Shown: positions 12,322 to 24,423 of the stretch, piece after piece
Layout: the number at the start of each line of letters is the position of its first letter
Position numbering within the stretch: position 1 is the first letter of the stretch
NCBI GenBank assembly: GCA_013076295.1
Contig: RQOL01000863.1
Location: 2,670,180-2,734,179, forward strand
Direction of reading: 5' to 3'
From: Sanderia malayensis
Lineage: Eukaryota; Cnidaria; Scyphozoa; Semaeostomeae; Pelagiidae
Length of the DNA: 64,000 nt
Notes under the pieces: generated by a model
What the model saw: the letters and a program-made list of their open reading frames with translations, nothing else
What the model was told of the DNA's origin: nothing
The model's database searches: none
Translations under genes and position numbers: made by a program

Positions 12322-12990
12322 AGCCTGGTCCTCACTATGGGTTAAACACGATATTTACGATAACGATCTTTCCGAATAAATTCCTTGACAGCGGGGAAGC
12401 TTAATCTTACTCATGTACTCATTTGCCATTCGTGTTTATCGTGAACTCAAAATGGCCGTACGAAATAAGAAACTGCTTGCAATAATGAGTTCTTTTGCAT
12501 CTTACAACTTTCAGCAATACTGGTCCAAGCATTTTTGTTAATTTTAGTGTCTTTGTGAATCTTTCTTCGTTTTATCAAAAAGACAAGGGGAATTGTCTTA
12601 CTGTTTCAGACAGTCTTTCGTCAAATTGTAAATTTTCACTGTCCATATTTAAACGAGTCAAAGACAGATAAAAAAATTGTCCCAAAATTGCATATAACAC
12701 TAGCAATGTTATGTTTTGAGAAGAAAATGGTATTTTTCCAACAATGCCCATTCACGATTTCTTCATAAATTCCTCAAATCCCATAAAACAATAGGTTTGA
12801 CGTCAACGGATCACGATAAATGCGAAATGATATCAAAAAGTTTCCTTTCCATTTCGTAATTATCGGGCTTCGTTTTGCCCCGATAACCGTTCAAAACACG
12901 ATAATTTTTCATGTCCTCATTATGGATAAACCCGATAAAAAATTATCGTTATCGTAATTATCGTGTTTAACCCATAGTGAGGACCAGGCT
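12322..12990. mobile_element. 669-bp non-autonomous TIR element, TTA target duplication
   Basis: Starts AGCCTGGTCCTCACTATGGG and ends with its reverse complement. The terminal inverted repeats run about 46 bp with one mismatch (they continue TTAAACACGATA). TTA flanks both sides (12319-12321 and 12991-12993). There is no significant open frame. A 3-bp T-W-A duplication is typical of PIF/Harbinger elements, but the superfamily is not proven from the termini. Confidence 0.85.
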
Positions 12991-12993
12991 TTA

Positions 12994-13499
12994 GAATCCT
13001 AAGGAAATTAAGAATAATACACCCATGCAGTGTCGCCTTACACTCCCTACTATGTTCAATCTCTGTGTCTCAACTGCGCTAGAAACAATAAAGCATTGAA
13101 TCGCTGGACTTATCATTTTGCCTCAGTTCACTTAATTGTTGCCTCCATAATTTCAGAACTTGATGTGTCCCTTCAAAGAGTTTTCCGACAATAATTGGAG
13201 TGTTTAAGGGTGACGTTTGAGCAATTGTCGGAGGATTTCTAAGCTTTTAACCACACCACTTCGAAGACATGTAAGTCATAAATTCCATGTATATACATCA
13301 GATATTTGGTATTGTATGGTATTTAAACCTACACAATCCTTGCTTTAGGTGTTTTAGAATTTAGGATATAATTCCGTTGGACCATTGGACCGGAAATTTT
13401 CTCCTCTGTGTCAAATCTCTATGAGAAGTTCGCTTCATTCATATGCGAGCTCCGAGCTTTGTCACAAGCATCTGTGTTAGTTTAACGATAATAATATAA
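12994..13499. other. Intergenic stretch, nothing recognised
   Basis: AT-rich sequence without a convincing coding frame, RNA gene or repeat. Confidence 0.5.
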
Positions 13500-15236
13500 T
13501 CACATTGCCATATCATCATTTGTTGACTTATTGTGAATATCTTTACTGATGGCTAGCCAAATGTTTGCCCAGGTCTGTGGAAGTGATACACTTGTGATCC
13601 AGAAATAAGTCCCCTGATCTGCAGAACAAGTCTCAACCTGAATGTCTTTTTTGATCGTCAGCAATTGTTTCGTTCCGCACCGCAGAATGGGGGGTCGGTT
13701 GTGGGTATGGTGGTTGGCACCCTGCCCTTTCATGGAGATACCATCTTGAAACGCCGGGTAGTAAAACATGGAATAAGGAATCCAGAATGACAATATGGCG
13801 TATATGTTTTGCACCTTTTTATGCTCATTCGTATTACGATTGCTTAATTCCATAGATATCTAGGGCCTGCTACGTGACTCGATCTCTAAACCTGACTCAC
13901 ATTTCCAGACCTGAGTCATGCCATTTTGTACCAAGATACAAATATTTACCAAATATGGTTGGATAATTATGCAGCATGTTATTATGCAGTACCTGTTATA
14001 GTGCTGACCAACCAGTTCTTAGAGTGTCGCAGCACCAGTTTTCAACACAAATGAACAATCTTTTCATATTGCTGTTTTGCTTTCGCCCACGAGTTCTCCA
14101 AGCATTCTTTTGATTTGACCACAGAGGAGATTCCCTGACCGTATCGTGAGATGTCCCCACGCATTCCATTGCCATGAGTCATCTCTGACTTGTACTGTCA
14201 GGGGGTAGCAGGCATGAACTGCTTTGCAATCTCATCTCAACAGAAGTTTTTTCATCCCATTCAACAACTGTGTTGTGTTGTATGGGCAGCTTTGGAAAGT
14301 GAAATCTATTTTCTACCGAAGTTTGAAATGCATTAATAATTGCCAGAGTTTTGCTGAAGAGATAACTTCGCATGCATGTCTATCTGTAAAAGGTAAGGGG
14401 AGCATATTTTCTCTGCAATGCAATAATATAATTTGCTGTCTGGAAATTGAGAAGTTCTAGAGCTCAGCTTCGGTGGTCGGTAGTCACATGCATTGAGTTA
14501 TTTTTTATTTTCAGCCTGAAATTTGAACCATCTGCATGATATTGATATATTTATTCATCGGTGTATTTTGTTACTTGTATAACTGTATGGACACCGATGC
14601 CTGGTTTAGCTTTAGACCACTGGTTTTAGTTTAAATGCGTTAAACTCATTTGAGTTGAATGCAAAAATGTTGCATGCAGGGCTGAGTTTTGTGATTGAGT
14701 TTAGATAAACATTGTTGAGCTCGAGATAAAATTCTCTCTCAGCATTATATCAAATCACCAAAGCCTCAATATGCACTGCTATTCATTCCATTTTCCATTC
14801 CATTGTGAGCAAAACAATGACAAAAATGCGAATGTGAAAGAAAGTCTGTTGAAAACAAAAGTCTTTTAAGCAACATGGGTTTTACGGTCGACGGGGTAAA
14901 CTTTTATATTTCGAAATAAATTTGACACATCTGATAACATAACAAGCTGCAAAGCCAATGCGGGTCTTGATCTGATATTGTGTATTTTATTTTGTCACGT
15001 GGCTAGATCGATACTGCTTGCTGGCCACGTGACCAGCTAATCAGCCTGTTTCTCGATTGCAAGACCAAACATGATCGTGGAACATGTAAGGACTCGTTCC
15101 TTGTCCCATCCACACACCGTCCAATACAAGTATCCATTTGATCTCCAAATATAAGAGGGCAAGAAGAGAGGATCAAGAGAATCTGTTTCGAGTTTGATCT
15201 TTGCAATGAATTGTGAATCCGGGCGTGACACGTCAA
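13500..15236 (-). pseudogene. Possible decayed or partial minus-strand gene, unidentified
   Basis: Three minus-strand segments read more like protein than their surroundings. They are 15231-15037 (with IWRSNGYLYWTVCGWDKERV), about 14330-14060 (EWDEKTSVEMRLQSSS, then after an apparent frame change VRDDSWQWNAWGHLTI), and 13853-13500 (117 aa, with ILSFWIPYSMFYYPAF and SVSLPQTWANIWLAI). They are rich in Trp and Tyr. No family was recognised, and clean splice sites joining them were not found. It could be a multi-exon gene with missed exons, a frameshifted relic, or chance. Confidence 0.25.
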
Positions 15237-15276
15237 TGTTTTTGTGACATTTTTACATTGCCTTGAGAATATTACG

Positions 15277-15370
15277 TTTTTTTATAAGAAATCGGTTTAT
15301 AAGAAACTTACATCTAGACGCCCTAAAATTTTTAGAACTACAAGGAAATATTTAAGAAACATTGGAAACT
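15277..15370. repeat. Dispersed TTTTTATAAGAAA repeat, copy 1
   Basis: Contains 'TTTTTTTATAAGAAATC' and 'TTTATAAGAAACTT'. Its order of motifs matches the reverse complement of 18905-19005. It also resembles the termini of the element at 42713-43133. Confidence 0.45.
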
Positions 15371-18300
15371 TTGGAAACACGTTTTTCCTTTACGGATTTA
15401 ACAAATGTTAACTACAGCAAGTATGTTTTATGTACTAAGCATAACATTGCCTGCTCCACATGACGATTGACCCAATCCGAGGGGACAGAAGTCAGTTCTT
15501 GTCATACACAGTCATACAGAAGTCATACACAACGCATGTATTTTTGACTTGCCAATCGTACCATCGTTTGTTTGTCGCGAGGACAGCCAGTGTGTGGGTA
15601 CAAATACCTTTTGTTTATCTTCCTTCATCACCCACATACTTGCATCATGCCACCCGAAGATCGAGACACCAAAATGATCTTGAAACATAATATCATCGAT
15701 TGTCTAAGTTGCAACACATTTTGTCTGCTCTGCAATGCTGTTGTGGCTGGCTGGCTGGTTTCGTATGTCGTATTTATACACACGTCATCTTTCAGATGCT
15801 TTCCATGTTTGGTAATGATTCCAAGAACGCTAATGCGACCACCAACCCTCTTTAGACAACCGCAAACAAAAAATTATAGATTGATGGTCAGATATTTTCT
15901 TACTACGAATTATGCGTCGTTTCCGATGTGATCACTGTCATATAAACAGAAATATAATATAGTCACATACCTGGATTTTCATTCTGTTTAAGCCTTAGTA
16001 ATAGTTTTGTTATTTGAAATGACTTTGTTCGATAATTATTTTGTTGAGTCATTTCGGAATCAAATGAACTTTACATAAAATTGTTGTTAAATTGTCTGTT
16101 ACGTTAATTAGCCTGATGAAGGAGTTCGAGTAGCAGGTCTAATTGCTCGTTGTTTTTCATTCTAGAATTCTCGTCGTCTTTGTGAAACTCTGAAAAATCT
16201 TTGTGATAAATAAGTGGATCGACATTCAAAGGTGAGTTCATTTGAAAATACTAATTCATAGTGTCCCAGCGATAGTTAAAATAACCAGAAGCTTGAACAT
16301 CCTAACAAACCATTTCATTTTAACTTGTAAATCTTGTAAATAAACTTGATTCAGATGGTGATCTCTGGACTTGAGGTCGAAATATCAAATTAAAAAACCT
16401 TTAAAAAACTATTTAGACCTAATGGTTTATTATTAAGCTGTTCAGGTCTCTGGTTCTTTTATATGTATACCATTAACTTAATTTGATGTGTATTTGTATT
16501 TCACGATTTAGTGGCGTCTTTTTACTTAAAATGGTTTGTTCCTACGTCATGCACTTTGTTCTCAACGACCCTTGTGTCAAAATAGGAAGTAAAACTATCT
16601 GAAAATCAAATATCTTAAGTATTTTTTACTCTCGTAAGATGAGCTAATCAAAAACCAAGGAAAAAACGTTTACATTACACCCAACACTTTTCATTGATAC
16701 TTGAGAATTGTCCCTCCTTCTCCCCATTCCCGGCACTATTACTCATATCTCCCCCTCTCCCGCCCAAGCAATACAATTTCCATTTGCAACTCCCGTCCGA
16801 GTTCTCAGGCCAACGTCACTATATGACGTCATACTGAATTAATCTCATGTGGGCCACTGGGGGAAATGAGATGTGTGCCCTCGATGGCCTAAGCTCTGAA
16901 TTGCCGGTGAATTGTAATATTGTTCTAAAAGCCTGTGGGCTGCATTGTTTATTTACAATGCCAATGATACGTTCGTGCGTCCTTTATTATTGTTTACATA
17001 ATTATTTTTCTGCAGGCTTCTGCACCCAACTTTTCCATCGCACGATCGCAACAAACAACAACAAGCTGGGCCAAACTGAACACAACAACGACGAGAAGAA
17101 ACTTGAATTCACATCATTTTCCTTTTTTGTAAGTTAGCTTATATTTATCACTATTTTTATTACTAGCAGAACAGAGCTCTTCATCACCCCCTCGTTACTC
17201 AACTGTGCGTTACTCTCCTTCAATCGTAAACAATTCTGCTCTATGGTATTTGCAAAAAGATATGAGTCAGGCGAATTCTTGACTCACCGATTTATTATCA
17301 AACGATTGATTATGCAGGAAGCTTGCTTAGAAGGCTTGAGACAATCCTTTCGTTACCTGGTATATAAAAATAAACAGAAGCGTAGACACCCTAATATAAA
17401 CCATTGCATTTCAACTTGTAAATCTTGTGGATGAACTGCATTCCGATCATAACCTCTGAAATCTGAGGCTGCGATTTAAAGATTCTTCAAAAAATCATTT
17501 AGACCTGTTGATTTTTCATTAAGATGTTTAAGTTTCTGGTTAATTTATATACCAGTAAAACACTTGGAATTGATATTTTTAGTTCCCGTTGTGTGTTTTT
17601 AATCATACTACATACGTGGGCTACTCTTTCCTAACGAAAAGAAATTCGCATTTTTCAGCAATATGCTTCGTCAGGTAACAAGCAGTGTTCATCGCTAGTT
17701 TAACCATATTGCATGATATAAACGTCAGAGGGTTTTGCAGCGAACTGCAAGAACCCATATTGCCACGTTGCACAAGTTTAACAACGATGAAAATCCCCCC
17801 TTCCCAATAAAACCAATTTGGCATATTTTAGTTAAACACATCCACTGATCCGCCCAAAACCTCAATTGAGTCTTTCTATCCAGCCAACCTTGAAATTTAA
17901 TCAATCAATTGAAAAACCCAAACATTTAGCCCTGTCTGTTTTCCATAAGACAAGTGCTCTATTATTATTTAACGTTATCACACGAAAACACGTAACGTTT
18001 TCTTAAGCACAGGCATTGCCTTTTATGCTGCATCAATTGTCATATAATGATGTTGGTTAAATATATAATAATACAATGCAGTGTGTCAGATAAATAAATG
18101 ATTTTATTAATCGATTCCTTAATAGATCATTGCCATTTTATACATTTCGGTTTAATTATGTGAATAAATTTCGAGAAACGCAATCCCAGTTAACGTTTTC
18201 TTGCCGAGCAGTAATGCCTTCCGATTCAACGAAAATCGATTTCCTTATTCGAAGGTTGTGACCTGTCCTCCGCAGCGAGCCTTTATTCTATTCGCAGCGG

Positions 18301-18904
18301 CTCTTGATTAATGAATCTGTTTTTCTTTGCAGCTGACATTTTGGGATTTATTGATAGGAGGATCTTTTTCTGCATCAACACAACATAAATGACAGCACTT
18401 AAGTTCCGATGATCGCTAGAAGTACCAGCTACTTGTTGTTCAGTCTCCGTCGTTGTGTGTTGTCTTGAGCATACACACAATTCAATCTCCTTCAGACCGT
18501 CTTCTTTTCGAACTGGGATTCGTTTCAACTGAAGCAAACATTCATTTGGACCAACAATCATTTGGATTAAGATTCACTTGGCTGAATTCTTCTGCTTGTT
18601 ATAAGGTATGCTATTATTTTTTGTTGCTGCTTGTTTTGTTCTATTGATTTTGTATTCTTTCACCTCCAACTTTCTACTTTTCCTCTCTCCCATGCCATCA
18701 CCCCTCCCAAATATACTCCCTTGTTTTCTCTGTCGTCCCCTTTCCTCGCTTCTCACTCCCTCCTTTCTTCGTTCTTCTTTACCACTCTCCAACTCTCATC
18801 TCTGAGCTTCCCCGAAGAAAGAACAAATATGTAGTAACCTTTGTCCGTCTTTAACATTGTCCAATCAAAACTGTCCCATTTGCTTCTTGTACCAGGTGAC
18901 ACGG

Positions 18905-19005
18905 TTTCTTAAGCTTGACGAAAAGTAGTCCTGCAGTTTCTTAATTTTCTTGGTATCTTAGGGGTGGGTCGCTTTCTTATAGAGGGTTTCTTATAAAAAA
19001 TGCGT
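18905..19005. repeat. Dispersed TTTTTATAAGAAA repeat, copy 2 (inverted)
   Basis: On the minus strand it reads TTTTTTATAAGAAACCCTCT then ATAAGAAAGC and TTAAGAAAC, parallel to the copy at 15277. Confidence 0.4.
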
Positions 19006-21138
19006 GTACTTGCTCAATTTTTACTAATTCAAAGCAAATTGAAAAGCAATTTGAAAAAAACGATCATTGTCTCAATTGGTCTTTTAATTGATTCTAAAGT
19101 ACTTTGAAATTATTTCCGTTTTTGATTGATTGGTTCAGACCTCGACAACCACACCTCTCTTCCCCTTAATTCTTTATTTCTTCTAATTTCTTTCCCGCTT
19201 GTGTTGATCTCTTTGATTGCTCAGACGTCCCATGATCAATGTTTTGGGGCTGGATACAGTGCTTGTCTGTTCACATCCAGCTTAATTGGGCATCTTCATG
19301 GGCGTCAACATTGCTTAATGACAATTATAGGCAATGTTCTGTTTTGTTCCATCAGACCACCGGGCGTGGTAGTGCAACGGGCTTTTGTGACGAAAGTCAT
19401 TTTTATTACAGTTGTCTGCTGTGCCATTGCCGAAGAATTGTTGGATTTTTTTAGGGGAGTGGTACACCTTTGGTTTACCCCCCCCCCCCCCCTTTCACCA
19501 ATCTACATATTCCATTCCACCTTTTGATATCATTTTGTCGTAATGTTGGCTCTACAGGAGATGACGTAAATATTGCAAAAACATCTAAATTATTTTTCGC
19601 ACCTGTTTTTGTCGCTTGTTTTTAATTATTTTGTCGTAAACAAGCCAGCCTTGGGCATGCATCTCATCGCGGACAACCTTTAATTATCACCTTGAATCTC
19701 TTACTAATTAGTTCAGGCCTAATGAATATTGATGGCTGGAGTATGCAGCCTCGAGAGGCTCACAAAGCTCAATTTCTTTGCGTGCAATAACAAAACAAAT
19801 AGTTTAAACTTGCAGTTACTTTTGTATCGTGCATGTTTTTGCAATATTCTCTTCCTCGGTGTTTTATGTTGCCAGACGTAAATGTCATCAAAACTCCAAA
19901 GTTTCACAATATTTATATCAAAACAGCATGGAGTTGACACGCTAATCTCATTTCAAAGTCAAACATGTTGACTCGAGAAGAATACTTTTGCATTTGTCGA
20001 CAATAGTCATTCGGGATTGTTGTGTGAAGAGCCTAACTCGTTACAAGAAAATTTGCAACTGTCTGACTGCTTTTCTTTTACGTGCGAAGCCTGTAAAACT
20101 TGCAACTTTACTGGAACTGAGCTTATCTCAAGTCAAGTAGCTGGAAGAGAAGGTACTTTTTTTGAGAAATTATGTGCTTGCATTGCAGCAAATGAGAGCC
20201 ATGTAGTTAAACTTTTGTTGGCTATAATATCTTGTTTGTTTTTCGCATTAACATCTATGCATGTTCTTCTCATTGTTGACAATGAGTGCACCTCTACATA
20301 CCCTGGCTTTTAGCTGAATATTTTATTGTTGTTCTCGATTTTTGTGCCGAGAAATCAGAATCAGCCGTATATATACAAGGAAGATAAAATATTATTTTAT
20401 TTATCTTGGTACAAGGAAAACTGTTAGCGTCTCAATACGCAGTATTGTTGTTTTTCAATTTTATTGCAATTATAAACCGTTAAGTTCATTACATGCTTGA
20501 TTAAGAATGAGATGTTTAGTGATTATGCAAGAAAGCATCGCTGCAGATATTTTGCAGATCTTGCGAAATTTTGCTGACTTGCTCATCCTTGGCTTTGACC
20601 ACGTGAACCCGTGGAGAAATATAGAAATTTGTTGATTTTTTTGACGTCATTTTGTGGGCGGCACTGTGCGCCTGGTATGCAGTTGCCATGGTGAGATAGG
20701 AACTCTCATGTGCAATTAGAAATATACCTTGTTTTGCCAAATTGATGATTAATTACTGTGATCGAGAAATGAAACTATTCATTCGGTGATGAAATTGATT
20801 AACACATCGGAACTTTGTAACTTAGCTAGTGATTTGTTGCCAAAATATTTGCAGGAAAATGACTGCTTAATTGTGAAAACATGTTTTTGAGTAATATCAC
20901 TTTATGAACTCTATGCAGCGGACAACTTGTTCGTGGTGACTCGCTGTTGCAGTCTGTGTAATTCAGCTCAGACTTGCTTTTCTCAACTTTCACATAATCG
21001 AAATACCTTCGACTGATATTGTATACAAAAACAGCCAGTTTCTTGTCTCGTCTTGGAGATTTGATCACATGATTAATTTACATCCGAGGTCGACCAATCA
21101 CGATCCTCTTATCACACGATTGTCAGCTCTGATAGCTG

Positions 21139-21161
21139 ATTGGACGATAGCCATATAAAAA
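21139..21161 (+). promoter_or_regulatory. CCAAT/TATA core promoter of the ETS gene
   Basis: Inverted CCAAT box (ATTGG, 21139-21143) and a TATA-like CATATAAAAA (21152-21161) about 50-70 bases upstream of the start codon at 21209. This predicts transcription start near 21180 and a short unspliced leader. Confidence 0.6.
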
Positions 21162-21208
21162 CAAGTGGTCTGATGAATGAAATGTTCCTTTGCTTTTGCA
21201 GATCAACA

Positions 21209-23201
21209 ATGACGTCAGTCGTTGACATGAGATACACTCTATTGGCTCCTTCAACAGTGCAGTACGACTCTGGCAATGAATCCTGTGCTTCTGAAGACTG
21301 CTTGACGAATGTGAAGCTGGAAAACGACCCTTATCTCGGCTTTGACTTAGGCCTGTCGAATAATGATATCAAAAGACTCGAGGATCAACTGAGTAGATAT
21401 GGTGTCACTGATCTAATGGCTGCTAGCGAGAAACTAATAGGTAAGATGCGTCTGAGTGAATATGTGTTCAATACGAATGACTCTGATGCATACTTTGTTA
21501 TGCAACGCATTGATTTTTATAAGGCATGATGTGTTAGGTAGTTACCCCAAACCCTCACTTGGAACCCTTTTATTTTGTTCCCTGCCCTGTCATTATGGAG
21601 TCTCTTATGTTGGACCCTATAACTATAGATCCTTTGCTCTTGGAATGCACGCTTATATCTTTGCGTTTTTGCCTCACGTTTCGTGTTTTTTTATATCTGT
21701 AATTTGAGGCACCGATTATCACTGCAATTTAATGATAAATGCTTGCTTTGTCTTCCAGGTGATATGCCGGTGTTTCCAGAGCTTTGTTTTGATTCCGAAG
21801 GTACGTCACAACAGCGTGGTATATATAATATCAGTCTAAATTAAGAAGGCTTCGGTCTTTTTGTTATATTGGCTTTCATTTCAGAAATTTCTTGATTCTG
21901 CGTTAATTGGATATTTATAGCATAACTAAAATTGATTTTCCACATCCTTTTAGAAACATCAAGTGAAAACGAATTCCTTTGCCTCGACATTGATTCAATG
22001 GTTGGTAAGTAATGTAATGTGTTTTGTTTTACCAACTGGTCATTCAACCGTCGTAGCCATGGGTATGCCGGTCATAAACCTCCCCAGTCGGATGCGATAC
22101 GTTTTCCTGGAAGCGACACAAAAACATCCATTAAGACCAGTTATTGCGGCTGTTATATTCGCCTTAGAAAAAGTGTCGACTTTTTCTCCTGTAAATATTG
22201 GATACACTATGCGGATAATGCTGTATACAACTGATTATTAAGGTCTGTTTGGCTGCCAGCGAATGGGTTCGAACGGGACCACGCTAAAATAGGCGTGGTT
22301 TGAATTGCTCAACTCTCGATTTGCTAGTTTTCCACTGTCTCAACTAGGCTATGTATAACTTGTTAAAATATCAAGTTTACTTTACCCAAATGTACAGTTG
22401 TTTTGTTTACGTATATGGATGACATACGATAGTATGCACAGTGACTTGATTATGGGCTTAAACGTTTTAAAGTATACATGAACGATTATGAAATGTTTTT
22501 TATCATTTCAGATTCAATAAGCAAGTTTGATTGCTGTTGCTCTGAACAATGTCGCAGTTACGATTCGTCCAGTGATTGGGGCTATCAGTGTTCGCCCCGA
22601 AGTTTTGGCAATTTGTCAGACGATGAAAACTTGTCTCCGCTGAGCTCTTTCGAATCAACTGCTTCATATTTGGACCGAAGGAAAGTTAACTCAGATTACA
22701 CTAACACTACGCCCTTGATTAAAAGTCAAGAATCTTCCAATATTAGTTATAGTGGTGCGAACAGCAATTATGTTGGTGGACAATTTATTGATAACACATA
22801 TGGCATGAATCACTTCGACAAAGGCATCAGTTGTGGCAATAATATCAACTTTGGTAACAGCAAATATAGCAGCAAGAATTATAACAACGCCAGTTTTAGT
22901 AACAGCAACCACAACGAAAACTGTTATAGCAACAACAACAACAGTTATGTGATCAAGAGTGAATGTGGTGCTGGTGGTAATGATAGTTGTGGATTGAGCA
23001 GTGGCCACTGGGAACCTTCATCCCCTGTGCAAATAAAGAAAGAAGTGTTCGATGAAAGTGATAGCATTGCACCGTCACCATCACAAACTGACGAAGATGA
23101 TGAAGACACAAGCTCGGGTAATTTATCATAATTATCATAATTATCATAATTATAATATGTTCATCAATAGTATCAACCTTCATTCATAGTAGCACCCCGC
23201 C

Positions 23202-23240
<39 letters not shown>

Positions 23241-24423
23241 ACATTTCTATCCTCCACAGAATTATCCTCTAATAGCCTCTAGCCATGATATCACCCCCAC
23301 TCTCGCTATCTATTCTATGAAACTCTCTTATAAGTTAGGTTTACTGCGCTTAAAAGGGGTGTGCCCTCTCTAATTCAAGCCTGTTAATTTTTGTTAGATT
23401 GGGGCTGTAATTACATGACGAGGGTCAGTGATGCAGCAAGAGGTGATTCACGTCTGTTGGCTGAGAAACCAAAGAAGAGAAGAAGATTAAATTCTTTGTC
23501 ATCAGATTCTGACCAATCAGAAGTCTCTGTCAAAGGTGATTATCCAATGCCCTCGTTTGATTTACTCATTAAAACGTGTTTTCAATGCAAGTAGAAGGAA
23601 TTTCGGGGTGTAAATCAAGACGACAGGGTTTTTGTAATGCAAACTTTGCTTCCCTACAGAACCTCCTACAAGGAAAAGACCCACTAAAATGAGGTCGGAT
23701 AATGAAGGAAAAAGTGGTAAGACTTCTTTACTTCTTATTCAATTTTGTCCCATGCTATAATATTTTCCTCAAACTCCAGTTATACTTCGTATCTCTATTC
23801 TGTTAAGGATTTCCTTGTAATCTATGTTATGTAATCTATCTATGTTACTTTGGACTTTTGGCTTGTGGCTTTTGATTGATGATCTTTGACTTTTGCCCTT
23901 AGTTTTTTTTAATTTTTGACCTCAACCTTTCCTTCTTACACGCCCTTGCCTATTTAATTTACATGCAGCCTCAAACATTTGCTGCTATCTGTTCTGTTTT
24001 AAGCTCTGATCTGACATATAACCTCTCTACGTCCCCCCTTTGCTTCAACCGTGCCACTCAACCTTTGTGACGACCTCTAACCTTTATGACGACTTTTAAC
24101 CTTTGTGACCTTTTTGATCCACAGGGAGCTTGAAGCCGAGACAATTGTACCAATTCCTGATGGATCTTCTTCGAGACGAAGACTACTGCCCGGAATACAT
24201 TGAATGGGTGTCACGTGACGAGATGGTATTTCGATTGGTCGACTCAGCTGCCGTTGCGAGGATGTGGGGCGAGTGCAAGAACCGAGAGAACATGACATAC
24301 GAAAAGATGAGCCGAGCGTTGAGGTATTACTACGAGAACGGCATTCTCGAACGAGTGCCCAACTGTCGATTGCATTATCGGTTTGGCAAGGCTGCTTATG
24401 ACGAGTATGCATCAACGTGGTGA
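21209..24423 (+). CDS. ETS-domain transcription factor (ELF/ESE-like)
   Basis: Nuclear DNA-binding regulator that recognises GGAA sites. Exons 21209-21440, 21759-21800, 21954-22004, 22512-23117, 23398-23535, 23660-23716, 24125-24423 give 474 aa. The C-terminal ETS winged helix (last ~95 residues) begins LYQFLMDLLRDEDYCPEYIE and includes ARMWGECKNRENMTYEK, the recognition helix MSRALRYYYENGILERV, and LHYRFGKAA. Upstream is a basic cluster (KPKKRRRLN and PTRKRPTK, probable nuclear signals) followed by a Ser/Asp patch. The large central exon is Asn/Ser/Gly-rich and low in complexity. No Pointed (SAM) domain was recognised in the N-terminal 200 residues. 'MTYEKMSRALRYYY' resembles the ESE/ELF3 type, while 'LLDLL-D--CP-YI-W' resembles ELF1, so the subfamily is open. 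Confidence 0.95.
23198..23237. repeat. (TC)n microsatellite
   Basis: A TCTCTC run in an ETS intron, preceded at about 23122-23155 by three-plus copies of ATTATCATA. Confidence 0.9.

Larger units (their letters stand above)
15237..21130. other. Long gene-poor region upstream of the ETS gene
   Basis: No convincing protein gene. It contains two related dispersed repeats (15277-15370 and 18905-19005), a poly-C tract (about 19480-19494), and candidate non-coding exons bounded by AG and GT: about 17017-17130, ending cctttttt|gtaagt, and 18333-18605, ending ATAAG|gtatgc. These could be alternative 5' exons of the ETS gene, but this is only inference. Confidence 0.4.

Noticed and set aside
15460..15931. 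Plus-strand frames of 76 and 119 residues
   Set aside because: No family resemblance, no plausible splice pattern, atypical composition.
18574..18834. Low-complexity frames (Ser/Leu/Pro plus, Glu/Arg minus)
   Set aside because: They arise from a pyrimidine-rich CT tract.
20017..20313. 98-residue frame with a hydrophobic segment upstream of the ETS gene
   Set aside because: It begins at a TTG, has no recognisable family and no splice context. Treated as chance.
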